64,000 nt of DNA from Pseudomonadota bacterium (GTDB lineage: Bacteria > Pseudomonadota > Gammaproteobacteria > Burkholderiales > Burkholderiaceae_C), in assembly GCA_029780695.1 (NCBI GenBank), contig JAKOYD010000174.1, positions 1 to 64,000 of the forward strand, in the 5' to 3' direction. The stretch's first letter is position 1. Every line of letters begins with the position of its first letter. Position numbers and translations under genes: made by a program. The notes under the pieces were generated by a model. That model was not told where the DNA came from, did no database searches, and worked only from the letters and a program-made list of their open reading frames with translations. This document shows, piece after piece, positions 8,494-16,964 of this stretch.

Positions 8494-8521
8494 AAAAAGC
8501 CGCACCTCGGTGCGGCTTTTT
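8494..8521. terminator. Bidirectional terminator
   Basis: AAAAAGCCGCAC on the left and GTGCGGCTTTTT on the right form a symmetric hairpin with A and T runs on both sides. Bases 8476-8521 are identical to 13176-13221. Confidence 0.85.
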
Positions 8522-8744
8522 GCTGCGCAAGCCAAGTCACGCGTCCGCCGCCAGCTCACGGGTCCAAAGCGATGCTTCTTCCCATGTTTCCATGAGCTAC
8601 GACATGTAAATTAAGTTAGAATGATTATTGGTCTAGAAGGTTTGCTTCTTGGGCATGTGGTGCGTTTCATGCCGGAAAAGCGGGCGCAGCCACCAAGCGT
8701 TGTGGTGTCCATTGCAGGCGTTCAAGAGTGAATTGGGAGGAGAA

Positions 8745-11700
8745 ATGAAGTCTTTGCAACGTTTGCCAGCGCCTTTTGCGTGGTTTTCGCAGCGGGCATT
8801 TTTCCGCAGCATCGTGCTCTTCGCGGTGTTCGGGGTGGTCGTGGGGTCTGCCCACGGCGCGGTCAATTCCTTTGTGTTCGGCATGCGCGCCTCGGGTACC
8901 GCGCCGTTTGATGCCGGCTCAGGCCCAGGTCTGGACGCGGGTGCGGGCGACAATGTGGTGCGAACCTTCGACGTGGTCAGTTACGTCGCTGGCTACACGT
9001 TCTCGCAGGCCGACACCGCGGTGCTGCTTACCGTGAAAATGGGCGCGGCGACGCTGCCTTCCAACTACGTTGGACCCAGCAACCCGCAAATTGCGTACTT
9101 CAGCCTGGCCGATTTGCCCACCGGGCTCAACGGCTGCTCCAACATCCAGTCGACACCGCTGGCCTCGCCGCCGGCTGCGGGCGTGTCGGGTGTCAGCGCC
9201 GACGGCCAGACGATTTACTGCTACCAGCCTGGCCCCACCAGCGGCAGCAACATGGATTTCAAATACCGCGTCAGCGGCGCGGCGCCCAACGGCACGGTGA
9301 TCCAGCCGCCCAGCCTGACGCTGCAGTCGGCGCATAACACAGCGTCTACTCCGACACCGCTGAACGGCACTTATGGTGCTGACACCTTCTATGGACTACC
9401 GCCGTTGAGCGTGTCGGCCGCGCCGCGATGGAAAGTGGCGAAGACCCCGGCCGCCAACGGCGCTGTATTCATTCCGAAGTCGGGCCCGAATGGCGAGGAC
9501 GGGTACATCGCCTCGTTCAACATCGGAATATACGCGCAGGGTTCGCGAAAAGGCCTGGAGGCGTTGCAGCCCAATTTCACCTTGGCGGACAACTTCAGCA
9601 ACCCCGCCACCAACGCGAATGGCGGAATGCCCAATGCGCAGCTCGTGACCTGGGACGTCATCGTCCCGTATTTCGCCAGCATGCCGATGGGACCAAGCAA
9701 CCAGAAAGGGTGTGGCGACTGGCGCAACCAATTGGGAAGGGTCGGCAATTATTCCGACAACGGCTATGCCGTCGTCAACGACACGGGCAACACCGCCTCC
9801 ACTGCCGCCAACGCCGGCTATACCGTCGCCAAGGGCGGTGACTGCGTGGCCGCCGCGCCGGCGGGTCAAAGCAGTACGTTGACCGTCTCGGGCACCGACT
9901 TCTCGCTGGCGCAGTACCCGCGCTGGGCGGGCTACGCGGTGGCGTCGGCGGGCGTGCTGGTCGATTCCAACAACCTCGATGCGTCCAGCAACCAGTGGTG
10001 GGTGGCCAGCAAGTCGGTGTTGTTCTGGGTGCCGCCGAGCGACCTGACGCCCAACGTGCAGGAGTTTCTCAACAACACGGTCGATTTACACGGCACCTCG
10101 GTCACGGGCCAGGACAACCCTCCGTCCAGCGGCACTGGCAAGGCTGGCATCACGCGCATGACGGGGGTGGGGTTTTCGAAGGTGTATTCAGCGGGAGGGT
10201 CTTACCGCGTGCTGCCAGCTTCCATCAATGCGGCAGCTTGCGACCCTAACATCACCGGTGACTGCCACGTCAACCAGGCGACCCCGGGTCAAATCGTCAG
10301 TTCGCGGCTGCTTGGGCGCAACCTGGGCGCCGACGACTTTCCTGCGGGTTACCTGTGCGACCGCATTGACAACACGCGCATGACCTTCGCCGACCTGCGC
10401 AGCTACGCCACCGGCGGTACCAACGTCGTCAAGGATCCTGCCACGGGCATCCTCAAGTTCCTGGAGTCCGGGAATCCGTCGGTGTTGCAGCTGACGTATG
10501 AATTGGGCGTGGGCGGCACTGGCACCACCGGGGGCACCTGGAACAACTACAACACGGTGTCCAACGAATACGCCAGCTTGCCGGCTACCACGGGCTCGAC
10601 GCAATCGGACAGCGGTTGTGCCGACTCGGACGCCACCTGGTACCCCTCGATCGACGCCTTGCTGGCCGCTGGCCACACCCTGGCCGAGGTTACCCGCGTG
10701 CGCGCCAGCTACAGCAGCTTTCCTGCTGCCTATGCCGTGCAGGTGCATATCCCGCTGCAGGTGAATGCGCAGTACAGCTACAGCAGCACCGACCAGGCGC
10801 CGGGCGCAAGCTTCACGCAGGGCACTTCCACGCTGGGGGCGTTCGCGCCCAACCAGGCCATGTGGAACCGCGTCTTCAACGGTTCGCCGACGGTGTACAA
10901 GGCAGCCGATTCGCTGCGTATCACGCAGACCGAATACGCTCGCATCACCAAAACGGCGCTGGCCCCGTACAACCTCAACACCGGTCAGGTGTCGCGCGGA
11001 GCCTTGGTGACGTACAACCTGCAAGTCAATCTGACCAGCAGCACCAACGCGCACATCGCGCCCACCGTAATCGTGTGGGACGTGATTCCGCAATACACCA
11101 GCTATATCCCAGGCTCCAGCACGTTCGGGGGCGCGCCGTTGGCCGACCCGGTATGCGCCGCGCCCGGCGTGACGCCCGCCAGTGGGCCGTTCGCGGCCAA
11201 CTCGGTGGCCCCTGGTTATCAGGCCTGCCACTGGACACTCGGCAACCAGCCGGTGGAACTGGCGGCCATCGGCAATGCCGCAGGCAATCTGCCGATGCTG
11301 GCCTTCCAGGTGGCGGTGGATATTGGCGCACCGCCCGGCACCGCGCTGCTTAACACGTCGTTTGCCACCTCCACGGGTAACCTGACATTCCTGCCCACCT
11401 ACCAGGGAGCCACCAAGGGCTTTCAATGCAGTGCCGGCCAAGTGTGCAACTTCAGCAACTGGACGCTGTCAATCAGTGCAACGTCGGGCATCGTGCTCAG
11501 CAAACAGGTCAGCCGCGGCATCGTTGGCCTGAACACGGGCTTTGAATACGTGCTGAACTACGCCGCCATTGGCACCGTGCTGGACAACCTTCGCGTGCTG
11601 GACGTGTTGCCCGCAACCACCGACGCGCGCACCAGCGCCTTCAGCGGCACCCTGCAGCTGGCCGGTCCCATTCCGCTGCCCGTGGCCGAGGCGGGGCCGC

Positions 11701-12965
11701 CTGTGGGCAGCGCCGACGCCGCCATGGTCGTTCTGTACACCAGCAATGCGCCGGCCAACATCAAGCGCAATCCCTACGACGCGGGACATAATCTGAGCGG
11801 CACTGGAGGCAACAGCACCACGGCCACCAACTGGTGTACGGCGGCACAGTTTGGCAGCGCGGGATGCCCCAGCGGTTGGCCGGCGGTGACCGCGTTCATG
11901 GCACTGCCCAAGGCCAATGCGGGTGGCACCGTGCCGGCCAACACGTCCTATCGGCTGCACGTGCCGGTACTGCCGACGGACAACGTCGTCGGCAACGTGT
12001 ACCTGAACGACTTCGTCGCAGACTCGCCAAGTTTGCAGGCGCGCGTCGCGGGTTCGAACACAGTCTCTACCACGGTGGTGGCGCCTGATCTGGTGATCAG
12101 CAAGACGGCCTCGCCCGCCGCCATTCAGCACGGCGCGTCGACGGTGTTCACGCTGACGGTGCGCAACAACACGGGCAGCGGCGTGTCCGCCATCGAGGAC
12201 GTGCCGGGCACCAGCATCGCCATGGTCGACTTGTTGCCGACGGGCATGCAGGCACAGTTGCCCGTGACGGCCGCAGACTGGGACTGCTCGACGTCTACCG
12301 CCGCGCGCATTGAATGCGTGTACACCGGCAGCTTGCCCGTGCTCGCGGGCGCGCAGCTGGGCGCTGACATTCTGGTCACCGCGACGGGGAAAACACCCGG
12401 GTCGATGGTGAACAGTGCCGCGGTTGCGATGAAGGGCCAGGCGGAAGCGCCGACGACCAACAACACCGCATCCGCCACGGTGACGGTGAACCCCGTCACG
12501 GGTCTGACGGTTTCAGGTCGCGTCTACCGCGAAAACAGCGCGCCCGCCAACACCGTGGATGATGGCGCCGCGGTCGATCCGGGGATTGCCAACGTCAAGG
12601 TTCGCCTGGTGTGCAACAACCCGGCGTACGACCAGTCGGTGACCACGGCGGCGGACGGAAGCTACAGCTTTGCCAATGTGACTTCGGCCGCACAGTGCAC
12701 CATCACTCAAACGGCGGTGTCAGGCTATACCAACACTTACAACACGCTGGGCAACGGGGCGACGGGCAGCACCGGCGCCACGGGCACGGACGACTCCACG
12801 ATGGCGCTGGTGGTGCCGCCCACGGGCTCGAGCGGCAACAACTTTGCCAAGGCAGCCGTTGCGGCCCCGACGCCGGTGCCGGTGCTGGGTTGGCCCGCGC
12901 TGATGGCTTTGTCCGCGCTGCTGGGCATGTTTGGGGTGTCGGTGCGTCGACGCGCGGCGGGTTGA
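8745..12965 (+). CDS. Large secreted DUF11/SdrD-like protein with IPTL-CTERM-like tail
   Basis: A 1406-residue exported protein. The start is the ATG at 8745, behind a strong GGGAGGAGAA site; the frame is open 32 codons further up without a ribosome site. Residues 1-39 are a signal peptide (hydrophobic SIVLFAVFGVVVG, then SAHG). Most of the chain is Ser/Thr/Gly/Asn-rich beta structure. A DUF11-type domain starts near residue 1115 (DLVISKTASPAAIQHGAS), and an SdrD/Cna-B-like domain near 1255-1345 (VSGRVYRENSAP..., VKVRLVC, DGSYSFANV). The last 27 residues are PVPVLGW, a hydrophobic helix and RRR, a variant of the IPTL-CTERM sorting signal that exosortase H is thought to process. The likely location is the outer surface or exopolymer matrix; the exact role is unknown. 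Confidence 0.85.
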   Translation: MKSLQRLPAPFAWFSQRAFFRSIVLFAVFGVVVGSAHGAVNSFVFGMRASGTAPFDAGSGPGLDAGAGDNVVRTFDVVSYVAGYTFSQADTAVLLTVKMGAATLPSNYVGPSNPQIAYFSLADLPTGLNGCSNIQSTPLASPPAAGVSGVSADGQTIYCYQPGPTSGSNMDFKYRVSGAAPNGTVIQPPSLTLQSAHNTASTPTPLNGTYGADTFYGLPPLSVSAAPRWKVAKTPAANGAVFIPKSGPNGEDGYIASFNIGIYAQGSRKGLEALQPNFTLADNFSNPATNANGGMPNAQLVTWDVIVPYFASMPMGPSNQKGCGDWRNQLGRVGNYSDNGYAVVNDTGNTASTAANAGYTVAKGGDCVAAAPAGQSSTLTVSGTDFSLAQYPRWAGYAVASAGVLVDSNNLDASSNQWWVASKSVLFWVPPSDLTPNVQEFLNNTVDLHGTSVTGQDNPPSSGTGKAGITRMTGVGFSKVYSAGGSYRVLPASINAAACDPNITGDCHVNQATPGQIVSSRLLGRNLGADDFPAGYLCDRIDNTRMTFADLRSYATGGTNVVKDPATGILKFLESGNPSVLQLTYELGVGGTGTTGGTWNNYNTVSNEYASLPATTGSTQSDSGCADSDATWYPSIDALLAAGHTLAEVTRVRASYSSFPAAYAVQVHIPLQVNAQYSYSSTDQAPGASFTQGTSTLGAFAPNQAMWNRVFNGSPTVYKAADSLRITQTEYARITKTALAPYNLNTGQVSRGALVTYNLQVNLTSSTNAHIAPTVIVWDVIPQYTSYIPGSSTFGGAPLADPVCAAPGVTPASGPFAANSVAPGYQACHWTLGNQPVELAAIGNAAGNLPMLAFQVAVDIGAPPGTALLNTSFATSTGNLTFLPTYQGATKGFQCSAGQVCNFSNWTLSISATSGIVLSKQVSRGIVGLNTGFEYVLNYAAIGTVLDNLRVLDVLPATTDARTSAFSGTLQLAGPIPLPVAEAGPPVGSADAAMVVLYTSNAPANIKRNPYDAGHNLSGTGGNSTTATNWCTAAQFGSAGCPSGWPAVTAFMALPKANAGGTVPANTSYRLHVPVLPTDNVVGNVYLNDFVADSPSLQARVAGSNTVSTTVVAPDLVISKTASPAAIQHGASTVFTLTVRNNTGSGVSAIEDVPGTSIAMVDLLPTGMQAQLPVTAADWDCSTSTAARIECVYTGSLPVLAGAQLGADILVTATGKTPGSMVNSAAVAMKGQAEAPTTNNTASATVTVNPVTGLTVSGRVYRENSAPANTVDDGAAVDPGIANVKVRLVCNNPAYDQSVTTAADGSYSFANVTSAAQCTITQTAVSGYTNTYNTLGNGATGSTGATGTDDSTMALVVPPTGSSGNNFAKAAVAAPTPVPVLGWPALMALSALLGMFGVSVRRRAAG

Positions 12966-13132
12966 GCGCGCAAAGCTCGCACGCTCACGGCAAATTTGGG
13001 GGCTGTCGCATGAGCGAATCCCCCGCTCGGCGCCGTCGCTCAAGCTGGCGCGGCCGGCCTCGCCTGGTCTTCCGTCAGCGGCAGCATCACGCACATCTGC
13101 AGGCGTTCGCGCTTGCCGCGCCACGGCTTGAT

Positions 13133-13190
13133 GCTCCTGAAAGATGAGTGGCTTGTGCTTGGTGGACAAGCGCTGGAGGCCTGAAAGGCC
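13133..13190 (+). repeat. Two-hairpin palindromic element, copy 3
   Basis: GCTCCTGAAAGATGAG (AT-side, partly decayed) is followed by GGTGGACAAGCGCTGGAGG and CCTGAAAGGCC. It stands in the same orientation as the copy at 8433, on the other side of the DUF11 gene. Confidence 0.75.
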
Positions 13191-13193
13191 ATG

Positions 13194-13222
13194 AAAAAGC
13201 CGCACCTCGGTGCGGCTTTTTT
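13194..13222. terminator. Bidirectional terminator after the DUF11 gene
   Basis: The same hairpin as at 8494-8521 (arms AAAAGCCGCAC and GTGCGGCTTTT) with T and A runs on both sides. It can end the DUF11 transcript from the left and the thioredoxin-like gene from the right. Confidence 0.85.
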
Positions 13223-13242
13223 GCTTTATCTCGAAGGCGGCT

Positions 13243-13752
13243 TCAAGCTTCGGCGAGCAGCTTTTCGATCAGCTTGTGCAATTCGTCAAAGTTCGGCGCG
13301 CCGACGTACTTCTTCACGATGCGGCCCTGCTTGTCGACGATGTAGGTGGTGGGCGTCAGCTTCACGTCGCCCCAGGCTTCGGCGACCTTGCCGGTGTTGT
13401 CCAGCGCGACCTTGAATGGCAGCTTGCGCGTTTCGGCAAAGTTGACCACGTAGCTCGGTGGGTCGTAGCTCATGGCGACGGCCAGCGTGTCGTAGCCGCG
13501 GTCCTTGAACTTGTCGTAGGTGGCGACGATCTGCGGCATTTCGGCCACGCAGGTGGTGCAACTGGTGGCCCAGAAGTTGACCAGCGTGACCTTGCCCTTC
13601 AGGTCGGCCGTGGTCTGGCGCGAGCCGTCGAGCAGCACGAAGGTGGAGGCTGGCGCGGCCTCCTGCGCGCAGCCGGCCAGCAGGGCGGCCAGCGCCAACG
13701 CGCCCAGGCTGGCTACAGTGGCGCGGCGGCGGGGTGAGATATGGGGAATCAC
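13243..13752 (-). CDS. TlpA-like thioredoxin-fold lipoprotein
   Basis: A 169-residue membrane-anchored thiol-disulfide protein of the TlpA/ResA/AhpC-TSA group, acting in the periplasm. Residues 1-27 form a lipoprotein signal ending in the lipobox LLAG-C28. The thioredoxin active site is at residues 65-68 in VNFWATSCTTC, where CTTC replaces the more common CxPC. The cis-Pro stretch LTPTTYIVDKQGRIVKKYVG follows. Its partners are not evident; cytochrome c maturation or general thiol reduction is possible. The gene converges on the DUF11 gene with a shared terminator. Confidence 0.9.
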   Translation of the reverse strand: MIPHISPRRRATVASLGALALAALLAGCAQEAAPASTFVLLDGSRQTTADLKGKVTLVNFWATSCTTCVAEMPQIVATYDKFKDRGYDTLAVAMSYDPPSYVVNFAETRKLPFKVALDNTGKVAEAWGDVKLTPTTYIVDKQGRIVKKYVGAPNFDELHKLIEKLLAEA

Positions 13753-13903
13753 GGTGGAATTCTATGCTTCGGTGGGTCGGCGTGCCGGTATGGGGACTTC
13801 ACGATGGACTGGTCGGCAGCCAGAAAGTTCTTGCATCCGCCGCCCCGCGGTACATTGCGTGGCGCGCACCCTTGCGCTTTGCCCAAAGCGCCAAACTCAC
13901 CCC

Positions 13904-14125
13904 ATGTTCCATTGGCTTGACGAACTGGTCGACACCGTGATCCATCTGCGGGATCTGCGCCACTGCTGGCGCATCTACGCCGGCGTGGCGCTGGGTTTTG
14001 GCCTGGTGCTGTGGCTGGCGTCAAGCCTGCCGTCGGATCGGCTGTCGGTGCCTCTGCTCGTGATCTGTCTCCTGGTGCCGGGCATCCTGGGCGCGCTGTG
14101 GCACAAAGCCGCCCAACGCGACTGA
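13904..14125 (+). CDS. Small two-helix membrane protein, unknown function
   Basis: A 73-residue protein that I do not recognise. After an N-terminal MFHWLDELVDTVIHLRDLRHCW, which looks like an amphipathic start, there are two membrane segments: IYAGVALGFGLVLWLASSL (about residues 24-42) and LSVPLLVICLLVPGILGALW (about 47-67). A short charged tail follows. The ATG at 13904 gives a protein with codon use like its neighbours. It sits between the divergent TlpA-like gene and the convergent hydrolase gene. Confidence 0.6.
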   Translation: MFHWLDELVDTVIHLRDLRHCWRIYAGVALGFGLVLWLASSLPSDRLSVPLLVICLLVPGILGALWHKAAQRD

Positions 14126-14152
14126 TCCGCAGCGATCAAGCCCCCGTCAGCG

Positions 14153-14893
14153 TCAGGCCGCGAGATCCCGCATCAGGTGGTTGAACGCCTGCGGCTCGCT
14201 GACCATCGGGCTGTGCCCCGTCGCCATGTCGATCTTGCGCACGCCACCCCCACCGTGCCATGCGCCGCCCCAGAAGCCGGGGTCGGCCATGCGGCGGCGC
14301 GAGACGTCGATGGTGGGCAGCGTGGGCTGCGTGCAGTTGATGAAGGTGCGCGGCACGGCGGCCACGCGCGCGGGGTCGAAGTCCAGCGGCTGGGTGTAGG
14401 TGTGGCCAGGGTGCGGCGTCTGGCGGCGGCGCACCCAGTCGGCGGCGGGGCCGGTCAGGCCGAAGGCGGCCGTCGGGTCGGGCGCGGCAAAGGCGTATTG
14501 CGGGTGGCTTTCAGCGCTGGCGATGCGCGCGGCGCGCGTGTCGGGCGGCTGGGCGCTGCTCCAGCTTTCGCCCGGCGCGGGCAGCACCGCGTCGACGTAG
14601 ACCAGGTGCGCGACGCGCCCCGGCCGCCGGTCGGCCACCGCCGTGCCCAGCATGCCGCCGTAGCTGTGCACGACCAGGATGCAGTCCTGCAACTCCTCGG
14701 TGTCCAGTGCGCCCAGCACGTCGGTGATGTGCGTCTCCAGGTCGATGGCAGGCGTCAGCAGATGGGCGCGCTCGCCCACGCCGGTCAGCGTGACGGCGTG
14801 TGCGCGGTGGCCGGCGCCGATCAGCGCGGCCAGCGTGTCACGCCAGTACCACGCGCCGCCCCAGGCGCCGTGAACGAGCAGGTAGTGGGCCAT
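14153..14893 (-). CDS. Alpha/beta hydrolase, MES/plant-esterase-like
   Basis: A 246-residue alpha/beta hydrolase. The oxyanion region is VHGAWGGAWYW (residues 7-17), the nucleophile is S77 in VVHSYGG, and the catalytic His is H227 in ATGHSPM. The short N-terminus, the HGAWGGAW pattern and the TLTGVGERAHLL run fit the group that includes plant methyl-salicylate esterases and many bacterial proteins of unknown substrate. There is no signal peptide, so it is cytosolic. It stands alone on the minus strand, after an intergenic region that carries two repeat types. Confidence 0.87.
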   Translation of the reverse strand: MAHYLLVHGAWGGAWYWRDTLAALIGAGHRAHAVTLTGVGERAHLLTPAIDLETHITDVLGALDTEELQDCILVVHSYGGMLGTAVADRRPGRVAHLVYVDAVLPAPGESWSSAQPPDTRAARIASAESHPQYAFAAPDPTAAFGLTGPAADWVRRRQTPHPGHTYTQPLDFDPARVAAVPRTFINCTQPTLPTIDVSRRRMADPGFWGGAWHGGGGVRKIDMATGHSPMVSEPQAFNHLMRDLAA

Positions 14894-14930
14894 GGTGGGT
14901 TCTTTCTTGAATCGGATTTAAAGAGCCGAG

Positions 14931-15000
14931 CGGCCGGACAGCCGGACAGCCGGACGCAGAGGACGCAAAGGATTCGCAGAGGACGCAAAAGAAATACCAA
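14931..15000. repeat. Short tandem repeats before the hydrolase gene
   Basis: Two tandem motifs follow each other: GGACAGCC repeated, then the word CGCAGAGGACGCAAA in two near-copies (14954-14968 and 14975-14989). A related run of TTCGCG-rich words lies at 29357-29452. They are intergenic and have no visible coding role. Confidence 0.55.
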
Positions 15001-15060
15001 GAAATTCGTTCAGATCTTTTCCGGCGTGCTCTGGAGAAATTCGCGTGTCCGGGCTTATGC

Positions 15061-15120
15061 GCCAAAAGTGCCGCCTGCGCAAGTCCATCCAGCGTCAACA
15101 GCTACCTTTAATATAGCAAT
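15061..15120 (-). repeat. Two-hairpin palindromic element, copy 4
   Basis: On the minus strand GCTATATTAAAGGTAGC (complement of 15101-15117) is followed by GACGCTGGATGGACTTGCGC and ends in CACTTTTGGC. The element begins directly at the stop codon of the CoA-transferase gene (15120-15122). Confidence 0.75.
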
Positions 15121-16355
15121 CAGATCACGCCGCGATCCCGCAGCGCCGCCAGCCGCGCGGCGTCGGCGCCCAGCAGTTCGCCCAGCACCTCGTCGGTATG
15201 CTGGCCCAGCATGGGGGGCGGCAGGTCGGTGCGCACGGGGGTTTTTTGCAGCTTGATGGGGCTGGACACCAGCGGCAGGTCGGCGCGCAGGGGGTGCTGC
15301 CAGTGCGTGACCATGCCGCGCGCCTGCACGTGCGGGTCGACGAACACTTCGTCCAGGCCGTTGATGGCGCCGCACGGCACCTTGGCGGCTTCCAGGCGGC
15401 TCAGCCAGTCGGCCTTGGGGCGCGTTTTCATCACCGCTTCGAGCAGTGGCACCAGCTCGGCGCGATGCCGCACGCGGTCGGCATTCTTGACGAAGCGCGG
15501 CTCGCTGGCCAAGTCGGGCCGGCCGGCGACTTCGCAGAACTTGGCGTACTGGCCATCATTGCCCACGGCCAGGATGATGAAGTCCTTGCCGCCATCGGGC
15601 CGCGGCGCGACCTCGAACACCTGGTAGGGCACGATGTTCTGATGCGCGTTGCCCATGCGGCCCGGCACCTTTTCGCTGACCAGGTAATTGGCGCCCAGGT
15701 TGGCCAGCATGGCGACCTGCGTGTCCAGCAGGGCCATGTCGAGGTGCTGGCCTTCGCCGGTGCGCTCGGCGTGGCGCAGCGCGGCCAGGATGCCCACCGT
15801 GGCGTACATGCCGGTGAACAGGTCGGCCACCGCCACGCCCACTTTCTGCGGCCCGCCGTCCAGGTCGTCGCGCTCGCCGGTCACGCTCATCAGTCCGCCC
15901 ATGCCCTGGATGATGTAGTCGTAGCCGGCGCGCGGCGCATACGGCCCGGTCTGGCCGAAGCCGGTCAGGCTGCAGTACACCAGCCGCGGGTTGATGGCCT
16001 TGAGGCTGTCGTAATCCAGCCCGTAGCGCGCCATGTCGCCCACCTTGAAGTTCTCGATGAACACGTCGCAGTGCTCGGCCAGTGCGCGGATCAGCGCCTG
16101 GCCTTCGGGCCGCGCGATGTCGCAGGTGACTGAGCGCTTGTTGCGGTTGGTGCCCAGGTAATAGGCCGATTCGTGCGACTCGCGCCCGTCCGCCGATGGC
16201 AGGAAGGGCGGGCCCCAGGTGCGCGTGTCGTCGCCGCTGCCGGGGCGCTCGATCTTGATCACGTCGGCGCCCAAGTCGGCCAGGTTCTGCGTGCACCAGG
16301 GGCCCGCCAGCACGCGGGAAAGGTCAAGGACTCGGATACCGTCAAGTGCGTTCAT
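15120..16355 (-). CDS. Class III CoA-transferase (CaiB/BaiF, formyl-CoA transferase-like)
   Basis: A 411-residue family III CoA-transferase, an enzyme that moves CoA between carboxylic acids through an aspartyl-CoA intermediate. The N-terminal block IRVLDLSRVLAGPWCTQNLADLGADVIKIE and the run GDDTRTWGPPF are typical. The predicted catalytic Asp is D178 in VGVAVADLFTG. A glycine loop (GMGGLMSVTG) precedes it. The ATG at 16355 matches the usual family start; the open frame extends upstream without family similarity. The substrate is unknown. It is divergent from the small lipoprotein gene. Confidence 0.92.
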   Translation of the reverse strand: MNALDGIRVLDLSRVLAGPWCTQNLADLGADVIKIERPGSGDDTRTWGPPFLPSADGRESHESAYYLGTNRNKRSVTCDIARPEGQALIRALAEHCDVFIENFKVGDMARYGLDYDSLKAINPRLVYCSLTGFGQTGPYAPRAGYDYIIQGMGGLMSVTGERDDLDGGPQKVGVAVADLFTGMYATVGILAALRHAERTGEGQHLDMALLDTQVAMLANLGANYLVSEKVPGRMGNAHQNIVPYQVFEVAPRPDGGKDFIILAVGNDGQYAKFCEVAGRPDLASEPRFVKNADRVRHRAELVPLLEAVMKTRPKADWLSRLEAAKVPCGAINGLDEVFVDPHVQARGMVTHWQHPLRADLPLVSSPIKLQKTPVRTDLPPPMLGQHTDEVLGELLGADAARLAALRDRGVI

Positions 16356-16424
16356 GCGGGCATTCTCGCCCACCGGCGCGCGCGCCGCCTGCAGCCGCCG
16401 GCACCGCCGCTGATAATGCCCCGC

Positions 16425-16964
16425 ATGTCTGTGCATCGGCTGCTTCTGGGTGCCGTGGCCGCGTTCAGCGCGGCCGCCTGCACGCCTTCGCTCAACTGGC
16501 GCGAGCTGCGCCTGTCGCCCACCAGCGCCGTGGCGCTGCTGCCCTGCAAGCCCGACCATGCCGAGCGCAGCGTGCCGCTCGGCGGCCAACCCACGATGCT
16601 GGCCGTGAACGGCTGCGAAGCCGGCGGCGCCACCTTTGCGCTGATGGTGGCCACGCTGCCCGCCGGCCGCGCGCCCGACGACGTGCTGGCCGGCTGGCAA
16701 CAGGCCACGCTGGCCCACATGCGCGCGCAGGGCACGCCGGTGCGGCAGCCCTTTCACCCGGCGCGCGGGCTGCCACTGGCACATGCCCAGCGCGTGCAGG
16801 CCGCCGGCCAGCGCGCCGACGGCAGCGCCGTGCAGGCCCAGGCCGTGTGGACGGCGCGCGCGGTCGACGGCGGCCGCGTTGAAGTGCTGCACGCCGTGAT
16901 GTACGCTGACCGCGCGCAGCTCGCCGTGGCCGACGCGTTCTTCGAAGGCATCAAGTGGCCGTGA
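16425..16964 (+). CDS. Putative small lipoprotein, unknown function
   Basis: A 179-residue protein that I do not recognise. The start MSVHRLLLGAVAAFSAAAC looks like a lipoprotein signal, with a cysteine after a hydrophobic stretch, though the lipobox (AAAC) is weak. The rest is a single alpha/beta-like domain with PTSAVALLPCKPDHAER, two further Cys and a C-terminal ADAFFEGIKWP. An ATG three codons earlier (16416) is an alternative. The stop overlaps the MFS transporter start in a GTGA, so the two are probably translated together and the protein may assist that transporter (inference). Confidence 0.65.
   Translation: MSVHRLLLGAVAAFSAAACTPSLNWRELRLSPTSAVALLPCKPDHAERSVPLGGQPTMLAVNGCEAGGATFALMVATLPAGRAPDDVLAGWQQATLAHMRAQGTPVRQPFHPARGLPLAHAQRVQAAGQRADGSAVQAQAVWTARAVDGGRVEVLHAVMYADRAQLAVADAFFEGIKWP

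Larger units (their letters stand above)
8307..8744. other. Long intergenic region before the first DUF11 gene
   Basis: This 438-nt stretch contains, in order: a GC-rich block starting at the cytochrome c' stop codon and resembling the blocks after ptsH and atpD; a palindromic element (8433-8490); a terminator (8494-8521); and an AT-rich segment (8600-8640) that may hold the promoter of the DUF11 gene, with TAGAAT at 8617-8622 as a possible -10 but no good -35. No gene is seen. Confidence 0.6.

Noticed and set aside
12980-13130. Minus-strand frame reading KPWRGKRERLQMCVMLPLTEDQ
   Set aside because: It looks like part of a real protein but is only about 31 codons, has no start or neighbours, and could not be assigned. 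It was left as an unproved gene remnant.
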